NCBI GenBank assembly: GCA_903875455.1
Contig: CAIQWF010000169.1
Location: forward strand, 1 to 46,479
Source: an uncultured Pseudomonadota bacterium
Lineage (GTDB): Bacteria > Pseudomonadota > Gammaproteobacteria > Methylococcales > Methylomonadaceae
Length of the DNA stretch: 46,479 nt
Direction: 5' to 3'
The position numbers were made by a program, and so were the translations under genes. This document shows, in pieces, positions 8,403-17,458 of the stretch (its first letter is position 1; each line of letters begins with the position of its first letter). Below the pieces are notes generated by a model. That model was not told where the DNA came from. It worked only from the letters and a program-made list of their open reading frames with translations, and searched no databases.

Positions 8403-11081
8403 TTAAATAAGCCAAGGGGCGGTTGCGTCAGGGTTAATGCCGTATTTTGTAATGGCCTGCTCGATTTTGGCAGGATCAAACTCACCGGCATCGGCCAGAC
8501 TTTTCAATGCCGCTACCGTGACATAATAACGGTCAACCTCAAAAAAGTGCCGCAATTTTTGCCGGGTATCCGAACGACCAAAACCGTCTGTGCCTAATAC
8601 TGTGTAAGGAGCGTCAATAAAGGCACGGATTTGTTCGGCATAAGTGCGGGTGTAATCAGTTGCCGCAATCACGGGGCCATTTATCGACTTAATACAGTTA
8701 GAAACGTGGGCAACTTTTGCAGGTTGCGTTGGATGCAAACGATTCCAGCGTTCACAGCTTTGGCCGTCACGCGCTAATTCGGTGAAACTTGGACAACTCC
8801 ACAAATCCGCTTCTACGCCCCAGTCATCACTTAATAGTTGCGCCGCCGCTTCGACTTCCCGGAAAATCGTCCCGGAACCTAATAACTGCACACGCGGGAA
8901 CTGGTTTTCATTGCCTTTTTTGAACAGATACATTCCTTTGAGAATATCTGCTTCAGCTCCTTCGGGCATTCCAGGATGTTCATAATTTTCGTTCATTACG
9001 GTGATGTAATAGAAAATATCCTCCTGATCAGCATACATGCGTTGCAAACCGTCCTGAATAATCACTGCCAGCTCGTAAGCATAAGTCGGGTCATAGGATT
9101 TGCAGTTTGGAATAGTCGCAGACATCAAATGACTATGGCCGTCTTCATGCTGCAAGCCTTCGCCATTTAGCGTGGTACGTCCGGCGGTGCCGCCTAACAA
9201 AAAGCCGCGTGCCCGCTGGTCCGCCGCCGCCCAAATTAAATCGCCCACCCGTTGAAAACCGAACATCGAGTAGTAAATGAAAAATGGAATCATTGCCACG
9301 CCATGTGTAGAGTAGGCGGTACCGGCTGCAATCCAGTCACACAAACCCCCGGCTTCATTAATTCCCTCTTGTAAGACCTGACCTTTTTTGTCCTCTTTGT
9401 AAAACATCAGTTGGTCTGCATCTTGCGGGGTATAGAGTTGACCAACCTGCGACCAGATTCCCAGTTGTCTGAACAGGCCTTCCATCCCAAACGTACGGGA
9501 CTCATCAGGGACGATAGGCACAATCCGTTTGCCGATTTCCTTGTCTTTCAACAAAACATTCAGAATTCGCACAAACGCCATGGTGGTGGAAAACTCCTGA
9601 CCCACTTTACCCGCATCCAGCAGCGATTGGAAAGCAGCTAACGCCGGTACAGTCAACGATTCTGCCTTGCCTCTTCTGGCAGGTAAATAACCGCCCAAAT
9701 CTGCCCGGCGCTGTTTCATATAAGCCAGCTCTTTGGAATCTTCGGCAAATTTTAGGTAAGGCAATTTTTCCAGTTCTTCATCCCGAATCGGCAACTGGTA
9801 ACGGTCGCGAATATTGCGGATCGATTCAGTACTCATTTTTTTCTGTTGATGACTGGTATTTTGCGCCTCACCGGATTTGCCCATACCATAACCTTTAATA
9901 GTTTTGGCTAAGATAACCGTCGGTTGCCCCTGATGATTAACTGCCGCTTGATAGGCGGCAAACACTTTTTGGGCATCGTGACCGCCGCGATTGAGTTCCC
10001 AAATATCCTTGTCGGTATAATCAGAAACCAGAGCTTGCAGCTGTGGGGTATTGAAGAAAAACTTGCGTACATAGGCACCGTCTTTGGATTTAAAGTTTTG
10101 GTAATCCCCGTCCACGCACTCCATCATCCGTTTACTGATTAAGCCTTCGCTATCGCGGGCTAACAACGCATCCCAACGCCGCCCCCAGATCACTTTAATC
10201 ACATTCCAGCCGGCACCACGGAAACTGCCTTCCAGCTCCTGAATGATTTTGCCGTTGCCGCGCACAGGGCCATCCAAGCGTTGCAGATTGCAGTTGACCA
10301 CGAAAATCAGATTATCGAGTTTTTCCCGTCCGGCCATCCCGATTGCACCCAGTGTTTCCGGCTCATCGGTTTCACCATCGCCTAAAAACGCCCAAACTTT
10401 CCGGCCTTGAGTTTTAGCAAAGCCCCGATCTTCAACATAACGCATAAAACGCGCCTGATAAATCGCCATAATAGGGCCTAAGCCCATAGATACCGTTGGA
10501 AATTGCCAAAAATCCGGCATTAACCAGGGATGCGGATAAGAAGATAAACCTTTACCGCCCACTTCCTGGCGGAAACTGTCCATTTGCTCTTCTGTTAAAC
10601 GCCCCTGCACAAAAGCCCGCGCATAATCGCCCGGAGCAGAATGTCCCTGGACAAACACCAAATCGCCGCCATGATTTTCAGCAGGGGCGTGCCAGAAATG
10701 ATTTTGTCCGACATCATATAAAGTGGCTGCGGAAGCAAAACTGGCAATATGTCCACCAACATTAGTATGTTCGTTGGCGCGTAATACCATCATAATGGCA
10801 TTCCAGCGGACATAAGAACGAATCCTGCGTTCAATTGTCATGTCGCCCGGAAATTGCGGCTGTTGTGCAACAGAAATGGTATTGATATAAGCAGTATTGG
10901 CACTGAATGGAATATCAACCCCAGCTTGGCGTGTAACAGCTACCAGTTTCTCAATCAAAAAATGGGCGCGTTCGCTACCTTCTGCCGCCAGCACAGCTTT
11001 TAGCGCATCAATCCACTCGCGCGTTTCGAGCGGATCAACATCATCTTGTCCGGTAACTGTTGAAATTGAACCTATATTCAT
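8403..11081 (-). CDS. aceE: Pyruvate dehydrogenase E1 component (homodimeric type)
   Basis: E1 decarboxylates pyruvate with thiamine diphosphate and reductively acetylates the E2 lipoyl group. The 892-residue length and sequence match the single-chain gammaproteobacterial E1. The N-terminus has the E2-binding region, HTNVGGHIASFASAATLYDVG (about 105-125) lines the active site, and the ThDP/Mg motif runs from GDGETDE (234-240) to NCNLQRLDG (263-271). HEDGHSHL in the second half is also typical. ATG 11081 has AGGA upstream. The aceF start follows 14 bp after the stop. A -10-like TATAAT lies about 180 bp upstream in the divergent gap, leaving room for a long leader. Confidence 0.98.
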   Translation of the reverse strand: MNIGSISTVTGQDDVDPLETREWIDALKAVLAAEGSERAHFLIEKLVAVTRQAGVDIPFSANTAYINTISVAQQPQFPGDMTIERRIRSYVRWNAIMMVLRANEHTNVGGHIASFASAATLYDVGQNHFWHAPAENHGGDLVFVQGHSAPGDYARAFVQGRLTEEQMDSFRQEVGGKGLSSYPHPWLMPDFWQFPTVSMGLGPIMAIYQARFMRYVEDRGFAKTQGRKVWAFLGDGETDEPETLGAIGMAGREKLDNLIFVVNCNLQRLDGPVRGNGKIIQELEGSFRGAGWNVIKVIWGRRWDALLARDSEGLISKRMMECVDGDYQNFKSKDGAYVRKFFFNTPQLQALVSDYTDKDIWELNRGGHDAQKVFAAYQAAVNHQGQPTVILAKTIKGYGMGKSGEAQNTSHQQKKMSTESIRNIRDRYQLPIRDEELEKLPYLKFAEDSKELAYMKQRRADLGGYLPARRGKAESLTVPALAAFQSLLDAGKVGQEFSTTMAFVRILNVLLKDKEIGKRIVPIVPDESRTFGMEGLFRQLGIWSQVGQLYTPQDADQLMFYKEDKKGQVLQEGINEAGGLCDWIAAGTAYSTHGVAMIPFFIYYSMFGFQRVGDLIWAAADQRARGFLLGGTAGRTTLNGEGLQHEDGHSHLMSATIPNCKSYDPTYAYELAVIIQDGLQRMYADQEDIFYYITVMNENYEHPGMPEGAEADILKGMYLFKKGNENQFPRVQLLGSGTIFREVEAAAQLLSDDWGVEADLWSCPSFTELARDGQSCERWNRLHPTQPAKVAHVSNCIKSINGPVIAATDYTRTYAEQIRAFIDAPYTVLGTDGFGRSDTRQKLRHFFEVDRYYVTVAALKSLADAGEFDPAKIEQAITKYGINPDATAPWLI

Positions 11082-11398
11082 TTACTAATCCTATGGTGTG
11101 CACAAATTATTTTTTTGCCATCTTTATTTATTAATCAGCATAAACTTTAGTTTTGAGTTTGATTTATAAGGCTATTTCATAGCAACGCATTGCAAACTAC
11201 TTGGGTGTTTTAAACTATAACTGATAAAAAATGACATGATTAAAGCAAGTCGGGGCGAATTATAGCAAAGTGATACACTAAAACACACAAGCCGTTATTG
11301 GTCGGTTGATGATTTGTTTGATGTGATAAAAAAGCAGACTTCACTGTCATTATAAAGTGCGATAATAATCATGATGATTTTTGACACAGGATAGATAA
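11082..11398. other. Divergent intergenic region, aceE / DUF2797 gene
   Basis: This 317-bp AT-rich gap separates two divergently transcribed genes. It holds the proposed aceE promoter (separate entry). Near the plus-strand gene there are TATAAA and GATAAT hexamers at about 11350-11365, which may serve the DUF2797 gene. I see no RNA gene, riboswitch or clear operator palindrome. Confidence 0.5.
11259..11287 (-). promoter_or_regulatory. Candidate aceE promoter
   Basis: On the minus strand a perfect -10 hexamer TATAAT (complement of 11259-11264) has a weak -35-like TGTGTT (complement of 11282-11287) 17 bp upstream. Transcription would start near 11252 and give a leader of about 170 nt before aceE. 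The -35 match is poor, so an activator would be expected if this is used. Confidence 0.4.
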
Positions 11399-12214
11399 AT
11401 GATAGGCACGTTGCAGAAAATGAAAACCGAACTGGCAAGCCCGGTGAATTATCAACTTCCTCTCGGTGAGCAACGGCTGGAGTTGAATCCGTTGCTAGGG
11501 AAAACGTTAAAACTGGTTCACACAGGGCAGATTTTTTGCCTGCACTGTGGCAGTAAAACCAAAAAAAGTTTTAATCAAGGCTATTGCTATTCGTGTTTTA
11601 TCAAGCTGGCGCAATGCGATATGTGCATTATGAAGCCGGAAACCTGTCATTACAGTAAAGGAACCTGCCGTGAGCCGGAATGGGCGCAGCAGTTTTGTTT
11701 TCAGCCGCATTTTGTCTATTTAGCCAATTCTTCGGCTCTGAAAGTTGGAATTACCCGCAGCACACAAATCCCTACGCGTTGGATAGATCAAGGTGCAACC
11801 CAGGCCTTGCCGATTTTGCAAGCCGGTTCGCGTTATATTTCCGGTTTGGCGGAGATTGCGATTGCCAAATATGTGAGTGATAAAACCAGCTGGCAGCAAA
11901 TGCTGAAAAATTCGGCAATGCGACTGGATTTAAAAGCAGAGGCAGTGCGATTGTTATCGCTTTGTGAGCCTGAGCTAACCGCCATCAGAGAACAATTTGG
12001 CGAACAAAGTCTGATTTTATTGCCTGATGCGCAGCCAGTTGAAATAAATTTTCCGGTTGCAACTTATCCAGCGAAAGTGAAATCGTTTAATCTGGATAGC
12101 AATCCTGAAATATCGGGTGTGCTGCAAGGTATTAAAGGTCAATATCTATTATTGGATAGCGGCGTGATTAATATTCGTAAATTTACAGGTTATGAAGTGG
12201 AATTTATGGCTTGA
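11399..12214 (+). CDS. DUF2797 family protein, cysteine-rich
   Basis: This 271-residue protein matches the DUF2797 family, which has no established biochemical function. The N-terminal third is rich in paired cysteines that look like zinc ligands: FCLHCGSKTKKSF, YCYSC, CDMCIMKPETCHYSKGTC (about residues 46-90). The middle FVYLANSSALKVGITR with a downstream TRWIDQGA segment is reminiscent of a GIY-YIG nuclease core, as in other DUF2797 members, but the catalytic pattern is incomplete. ATG 11399 is preceded by AGGATAG. It stands alone, divergent from aceE; 117 bp separate it from the following kinase gene. Confidence 0.8.
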   Translation: MIGTLQKMKTELASPVNYQLPLGEQRLELNPLLGKTLKLVHTGQIFCLHCGSKTKKSFNQGYCYSCFIKLAQCDMCIMKPETCHYSKGTCREPEWAQQFCFQPHFVYLANSSALKVGITRSTQIPTRWIDQGATQALPILQAGSRYISGLAEIAIAKYVSDKTSWQQMLKNSAMRLDLKAEAVRLLSLCEPELTAIREQFGEQSLILLPDAQPVEINFPVATYPAKVKSFNLDSNPEISGVLQGIKGQYLLLDSGVINIRKFTGYEVEFMA

Positions 12215-12331
12215 ATCTCTGACAAAACAAGTATTTATCAAGGCAGGTTTATTTTTAACAAACAATACTGCAATGCTGTTTTGTATGCTTCAATAGCAAG
12301 ATGGGCTGAACTTTAAGAAAAGAGAATAACC

Positions 12332-14728
12332 ATGCAAAAAATTATAAGCTTAATGGAAAGACTTCAACTGAGTAGCAAACTGCTAATCAGCATTGTGGGC
12401 GGTTTTTTGATTACGCTACTGGTCGGTTTGAATAGCATTTACTCAACCCGGATGTTGAGTGATATCGCGAAAGCCACCTATAAAAATGAGCTACAGGCGA
12501 TTTCCAATATTAAAGATGCTGAAATCAATCTGCTAAATGTCAGCAGCAGTTTGCGGCAGATGACATTAACGACTAATCCTGCTGACCGGGAAGTGGCAAA
12601 AAAAGCACTGGTTAATGCCAGAAGTTCCTATAATCGTAAAGTAAATGATATTCGCGTTGCCGACAAACTTAATGAAAATGTGACCGAAGAGATGGTCAAA
12701 CAGCTGGAAGAAATCAGCATATTAATAAGTCAATACTTTGCCAATGTGACGACTGCCGTGGCATTGCTGGATGAATTAAACCCCAAAAGTGATGCTGAAG
12801 CCGTAAGAAGAATTAATGCTTCGGACTTCATGAAAACACGCAATAGTGCCGCTGAAGGACTGACAGAACTTGCCAAAGTTCATGAAGTAATCGCAAAACA
12901 GTCTGCAGCAAACAGTGAGCAAATATCAGAGAAAACTTTCCACTTTACTATCATACTGTTGGTAATTGGCTTGTCAGGCAGCTTTGGTTTTGGCTTGTTG
13001 GTTAATATCTCGATTCGCCGTCCCATGGACAATCTTACCAGCAGTGTTGAAAAGCTGGCCGCAGGACAGCTTGATATTGCCGTGCCTCACGCAGACTATA
13101 GCAATGAAGTGGGGGTGATGGCGAAGTCGATTCGGGTTTTGCAACAAGGGGCGAAGGTGTTGGAAATTCAGCATTGGGTCAAAAATCATGCCTCTGCCAT
13201 TTTTGCGGAAATGCAGCAGGCTAAAAATATTGCCGAACTGGCACAGCGTTTTTTATCACAGCTTTGTCCGTTGTTAAATGCAGGCCAAGCCGCCCTGTAT
13301 TTTTATGATATGGCAGAGCAGCAACTGGACTTGCTTGCCAGTTATGGCTATTGCGAACGCGGTCAGATCGTTCAGAAGGTTGTGCCGGGTGAAACCTTGA
13401 TTGGACAATGCGTCCTTGAACGAACACCGATTATTTTGACCAATTTACCGGAAAACTATTTGCGGATTCGCTCCGGGTTAGGAGAGTCCATTCCAAAATA
13501 TGCGGCAATATTGCCCATTATCCATGCCGACAGCGTCAATGGGGTGCTGGAATTGGCCTCATTCCATGCTTTTGGTGACCGAGAAAATGCCCTGCTGAAA
13601 CAAGTGCTGCCAATGCTATCAATGAGAATGGAAATCATCGAACAGAATATTCGTACCGAACATCTGCTTGAAGAGAGTCAAGAGCAGGCCAAACACCTGG
13701 AAATACAGGCCATTAGGCTGGAAAAACAACAACTGGAAATGGAAGCCCAGCAAGTAGGGTTGATTCAGTCCGAAAAAATGGCGGCCTTGGGGCATTTGAT
13801 TGCCGGGATTGCCCATGAAATTAACACGCCGCTGGGGGCAATCAGTTCTTCCGCGACTAATATTCAAAAGTTTTTAGGCCAAACTTTAACCATTATGCCG
13901 CCGTTGTTTCGGTCTTTTTCGGTCGAGGAAACAGAAAACTTTGTGCGGATACTGGATAAATCACTCAGTTATGTAAATGTGTTATCTGCCAAAGAACAAC
14001 GGCAAAAACGCCGGGCTTTATCGACCCAATTAGCCAATGAAATAACTGACCCTGATTCGGTTGCCGATACCCTGGCCGACATGGGCATTTATGAAGACCT
14101 TGACGAGATTATCAATTTACTGAAAACAGCCAATGGTCACGAAGTGCTGGAGCTGGCTTATAAGTTATCTGAACTTAAAAAAGGCATCCAAACCATTAAC
14201 ACCGCCACCGACCGTGCTGCCAAAGTGGTGTTTGCCTTAAAATCCTATGTGCATCAGGATAGCTCCGATGCCAAACTGTTGGCCGATGTTACCCAAGGCA
14301 TGGATACAGTATTAACCCTTTATCACAATCAAATAAAACACAATGTCGAGCTGATTAAAAACTATGCTGGCAATTTACCGCAGATTTATTGCTATCCAGA
14401 CGAACTGAATCAAGTGTGGACAAATTTGATTCATAATGCTTTGCAGGCCATGGATAATAAAGGCACACTGGCTATTAACGTAGAGCAAAGCGGTGATTTC
14501 ATAAAAGTCTGCATTCAAGATAGCGGCAAAGGCATCAACCCTGAAGACAAGTCGAAAATTTTTGAGGCTTTTTTTACCACCAAAGCGGCAGGCGAAGGCG
14601 GCGGTCTAGGTTTGCATATCGTGAAAAAAATAATCGACAAACATTCAGGCAGTATCGATGTCGAAAGTCAGCCAGGCTGCACTGTATTCACGGTTTTATT
14701 ACCGATTAATCCGACAGCAGGAGCATGA
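12332..14728 (+). CDS. Membrane sensor histidine kinase (4-helix-bundle sensor, HAMP, GAF)
   Basis: This 798-residue kinase begins with TM1 (about 17-37), a periplasmic four-helix-bundle domain of the chemoreceptor type (about 38-200) and TM2 (204-226). HAMP (about 227-280), a cytoplasmic GAF domain (about 295-435) and a coiled coil (440-480) follow. The dimerisation domain has phosphorylated H495 in GIAHEINTPLGAI. An unusually long helical insert (about 510-650) separates it from the rest of the catalytic core, which ends in an ATPase domain with NLIHNALQAM, DSGKGINPEDKSK and GGGLGLHIVKK. There is no attached receiver; two receiver genes follow at once (1-nt and 9-nt gaps), so this is the input to a three-gene operon ending in an adenylate cyclase. 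AGAG upstream of ATG 12332 is the likely ribosome site. Confidence 0.93.
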   Translation: MQKIISLMERLQLSSKLLISIVGGFLITLLVGLNSIYSTRMLSDIAKATYKNELQAISNIKDAEINLLNVSSSLRQMTLTTNPADREVAKKALVNARSSYNRKVNDIRVADKLNENVTEEMVKQLEEISILISQYFANVTTAVALLDELNPKSDAEAVRRINASDFMKTRNSAAEGLTELAKVHEVIAKQSAANSEQISEKTFHFTIILLVIGLSGSFGFGLLVNISIRRPMDNLTSSVEKLAAGQLDIAVPHADYSNEVGVMAKSIRVLQQGAKVLEIQHWVKNHASAIFAEMQQAKNIAELAQRFLSQLCPLLNAGQAALYFYDMAEQQLDLLASYGYCERGQIVQKVVPGETLIGQCVLERTPIILTNLPENYLRIRSGLGESIPKYAAILPIIHADSVNGVLELASFHAFGDRENALLKQVLPMLSMRMEIIEQNIRTEHLLEESQEQAKHLEIQAIRLEKQQLEMEAQQVGLIQSEKMAALGHLIAGIAHEINTPLGAISSSATNIQKFLGQTLTIMPPLFRSFSVEETENFVRILDKSLSYVNVLSAKEQRQKRRALSTQLANEITDPDSVADTLADMGIYEDLDEIINLLKTANGHEVLELAYKLSELKKGIQTINTATDRAAKVVFALKSYVHQDSSDAKLLADVTQGMDTVLTLYHNQIKHNVELIKNYAGNLPQIYCYPDELNQVWTNLIHNALQAMDNKGTLAINVEQSGDFIKVCIQDSGKGINPEDKSKIFEAFFTTKAAGEGGGLGLHIVKKIIDKHSGSIDVESQPGCTVFTVLLPINPTAGA

Positions 14729-14729
14729 C

Positions 14730-15146
14730 ATGAAACCGGTGATTGTTTGTGTTGATGATGAAAAAGTGATTCTGGATAGTTTAAAAACCCAGTTAAAATC
14801 GGCTTTTGGTTCTGCATATACCTATGAAATGGCAGAAAACGGCAGTGATGCGCTGGAGTTGATTGAAGAATTGCATCAAGAAGGGCGGTGTATTGTAGTG
14901 ATTGTTTCGGACTGGCTGATGCCCGGCATGAAAGGTGATGAGTTATTAATCAGCATTCATGGCAAATTTCCTGACGTTATCACCATTATGCTGTCAGGAC
15001 AGGCTGATCAGGAGTCGATAAATCACGCTTTTGCCCAGGCAAATCTGTATAAATTTGTAAAAAAACCTTGGTCGGAAGAGGAGTTGGTGGGTGATATTAA
15101 TGAGGCTATCAGACTGTTTCAGTCCAGAAATCAGGAAAAGCTCTAA
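14730..15146 (+). CDS. Stand-alone receiver (CheY-like) response regulator
   Basis: This 138-residue protein is a single receiver domain with DD at 9-10, phosphoacceptor D61 in VIVSDWLMPGMKGDELL, the Thr/Ser switch position in MLSGQ and the conserved lysine in FVKKPW. It has no output domain. The start ATG lies 1 nt after the stop of the kinase gene with CAGGAG upstream, indicating coupled translation. A longer frame starting inside the kinase gene is possible but has no ribosome site. Sequence and length are close to the receiver part of the next gene, suggesting duplication. It may act as a phosphate shuttle or sink between the kinase and the receiver-cyclase. Confidence 0.92.
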   Translation: MKPVIVCVDDEKVILDSLKTQLKSAFGSAYTYEMAENGSDALELIEELHQEGRCIVVIVSDWLMPGMKGDELLISIHGKFPDVITIMLSGQADQESINHAFAQANLYKFVKKPWSEEELVGDINEAIRLFQSRNQEKL

Positions 15147-15155
15147 ATCGAAATT

Positions 15156-16496
15156 ATGAGTAAAAAAATTATTCTTTGTATTGACGATGAGTCTACCATC
15201 CTGAATTCGTTGAAAGCCGAGCTGAAAAGCATTTTCCCCAAAGATTATTTAATTGAGGTGGCTGAAAGTGGCAGTGATGCTTTAGAACTGGTGAACGAGT
15301 TGCTGGCAGATAATTATCAGATTTGCCTGGTGATTTCGGATTATTTAATGCCGCAGATGAAGGGCGACGAGGTGTTAAAACATATTCACAGCAAATCGCC
15401 AAAGACCATTAAAATTATGCTGACCGGGCAGGCGACCATTGAAGGGGTGGCGAATGCCATTAAAGATGCGCGGCTTTATCGCTACATGGCCAAACCCTGG
15501 CAGCAGGAAGATCTGAAGCTGACGGTGACGGAAGCGGTTGACCGTTATGCGCAGGACTTGCAGCTGGAAGAAAAAAATGCAGCTTTGGAAAAACTCAGTT
15601 CGCAACAGGCTGAGTTAATTGAAAAATTGCGCCTGAATGAAATCCAGCTGAAAACCGCTTTGGAAGAAGAGTTAAAGTTAAAAGAAATTACCAGCCGCTT
15701 TGTGCCCAATGAGTTTTTAGCTTTACTGGGTTGTAAAAATCTTGTTGATATTCGCTTAGGTGATGCCAAGCAACAAGAAATGACGGTGTTGTTTTGTGAC
15801 ATTCGCGGCTTTACCCAGTTGTCGGAAAACATGACTCCGAGCGAAAGTTTTAAGTTCATCAATGAATATTTGAGTTACATGGAGCCGCTGATTTCAGAGC
15901 ATCAGGGCTTTGTAGATAAATATATCGGTGATGCGATTATGGCGTTGTTCGCCGATGCCGATGATGCGGTGACTGCCGGAATTGCAATGCTGAAAAGCTT
16001 GGAAAACTATAACAGGACTCGTAAAAAGGAGCAGCAAGAACCGATTTATGTCGGCATCGGCATTAATACCGGCTTGCTGATTTTAGGTACTGTGGGCGGG
16101 GAAAAACGTATGGACGGCACGGTGATTAGCGATGCGGTTAATTTGTCTTCGCGGATTGAGGATTTGACCAAAAATTATAAAGTGCCGTTGCTGATTACCC
16201 ATCACACTTTCATGGCACTGAGACATCCTGAAAATTACGCGATTCGGATGGTTGACTCGATTAAAGTTAAAGGCAAGGATGAACTGATCACGGTTTATGA
16301 AGTGTTTGATGCGGACCCTGAAGAACTTAAAAAGGCCAAATTAGCTACGCTGGATTCGTTTAACCGTGCCATGTCTTTTTATAACGCGAAAAATTTTGAG
16401 CAGGCGCAATTGTTGTTTATTCAATGTCTGGCCAGCAATCCACACGATACAGTGAGCAAAATTTATCTGACCCGAACCTTTAATACTTCGGAATAA
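15156..16496 (+). CDS. Response regulator with class III adenylate cyclase output
   Basis: This 446-residue protein combines a receiver domain (1-125, phosphoacceptor D62), a coiled-coil linker (about 133-178) and a class III nucleotide cyclase domain (about 205-385) that makes cAMP from ATP. The metal-binding aspartates are D215 (FCDIRGFT) and D259 (YIGDAIMALF). Adenine-recognition positions appear to be K255 and T322, as in the cyanobacterial CyaC group. The transition-state residues N329 and R333 are in place, so it should be active. The last 55 residues look like a helical repeat. It is the third gene of the kinase operon. A hairpin terminator follows the stop. The obvious downstream reader of cAMP would be a CRP protein; one is encoded at 26.1-26.7 kb but lacks a key ligand residue. 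Confidence 0.93.
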   Translation: MSKKIILCIDDESTILNSLKAELKSIFPKDYLIEVAESGSDALELVNELLADNYQICLVISDYLMPQMKGDEVLKHIHSKSPKTIKIMLTGQATIEGVANAIKDARLYRYMAKPWQQEDLKLTVTEAVDRYAQDLQLEEKNAALEKLSSQQAELIEKLRLNEIQLKTALEEELKLKEITSRFVPNEFLALLGCKNLVDIRLGDAKQQEMTVLFCDIRGFTQLSENMTPSESFKFINEYLSYMEPLISEHQGFVDKYIGDAIMALFADADDAVTAGIAMLKSLENYNRTRKKEQQEPIYVGIGINTGLLILGTVGGEKRMDGTVISDAVNLSSRIEDLTKNYKVPLLITHHTFMALRHPENYAIRMVDSIKVKGKDELITVYEVFDADPEELKKAKLATLDSFNRAMSFYNAKNFEQAQLLFIQCLASNPHDTVSKIYLTRTFNTSE

Positions 16497-16498
16497 AA

Positions 16499-16533
16499 TC
16501 GGGGCAAGCACGAGGGATTACCCCGAAGTTTTT
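16499..16533 (+). terminator. Terminator of the kinase/cyclase operon
   Basis: TCGGGG at 16499-16504 pairs with CCCCGA at 16521-16526, and the stem is followed by AGTTTTTTC. It starts 3 bp after the cyclase stop and ends at the stop of the convergent psd gene. Confidence 0.7.
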
Positions 16534-17388
16534 TCAAAACGTACCGATTAACTCGCCCATTTTTACGCCTTTCCCTGCTGCAAAATCAGCCTGCCATTGG
16601 GCTTTGTCCTTTTCAAACAGCACAATAATAGTTGACCCCATATTAAAGCGTCCCATTTCTGCGCCTTTTTCCAATACCGGGGCGTTATCGTTGTAACTCC
16701 ATGAACGGACATCATTAATGGTTGGCGGCGTTACCACTCCATGCCAGACCGTTTCCACGCTGGAGACAAAAATCGCTCCCACCAGCACCAGAGCCATTTC
16801 GCCAATTTCGGTGTCAAAAATACAGGCTACCCGTTCATTGCGGGCAAACAAACGCGGCACAGAATTAGCGGTTGCACCATTCACACTAAACAACCGCCCC
16901 GGAATATGAATCATCTCTTTCAACGTGCCGCTGATTGGCATGTGCAGACGGTGATAGTCTTTAGGGGATAAATAGACGGTGGTAAACAGGCCGTTGTTAA
17001 AAGGCGCGGCGCGTTGTGAATCACCGCCTAATAAATCGGTGACTGTGAAGCTTTTGCCTTTTGCCTGAAAAATATCGCCGTCGGTAATTAATCCCGCCTG
17101 ACTCACTGCGCCATCGGCGGGGCAGGCAATGCCGTTTTTAACTTCGGTAATCGGCCGCACCCCGTCTTTCAGCGGGCGGGTAAAAAAATGGTTAAAGCTG
17201 GGGTAAGCATGAATATCCGGCTGTTGTGCTTCTGCCATATTCACACCATAAATCTTGATAATCTGGGAAATCATCAGATTTTTCCAGACGGTGTTTTTGC
17301 AATGGGTGAAGTGGCTCATGATTTGCGAAAGCAGGTGATGCGGCAAAATGTACTGCGGTAAGGTGGTGAGGGTTTCTTTGAGTGACAT
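16534..17388 (-). CDS. psd: Phosphatidylserine decarboxylase proenzyme
   Basis: Psd makes phosphatidylethanolamine at the inner membrane, using a pyruvoyl group formed by self-cleavage at a Gly-Ser bond. The cleavage motif is FNMGST with G251/S252, placing a 33-residue alpha chain at the C-terminus as expected. Catalytic-triad surroundings are visible in CPADGAVS, YHRLHMPISG and VSSVETVWHG. At 284 residues it has the usual bacterial length. The start MSLKETLTTLPQYILPHHLLS resembles known Psd N-termini. The ribosome site is weak. It is convergent with the cyclase operon. Confidence 0.95.
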   Translation of the reverse strand: MSLKETLTTLPQYILPHHLLSQIMSHFTHCKNTVWKNLMISQIIKIYGVNMAEAQQPDIHAYPSFNHFFTRPLKDGVRPITEVKNGIACPADGAVSQAGLITDGDIFQAKGKSFTVTDLLGGDSQRAAPFNNGLFTTVYLSPKDYHRLHMPISGTLKEMIHIPGRLFSVNGATANSVPRLFARNERVACIFDTEIGEMALVLVGAIFVSSVETVWHGVVTPPTINDVRSWSYNDNAPVLEKGAEMGRFNMGSTIIVLFEKDKAQWQADFAAGKGVKMGELIGTF

Positions 17389-17458
17389 GGTTTAGGTTTT
17401 CGATAGATTTAAGAAAAATGACGGGCATTTGGTGTATTTGCAGACGTTATTTTTAACC

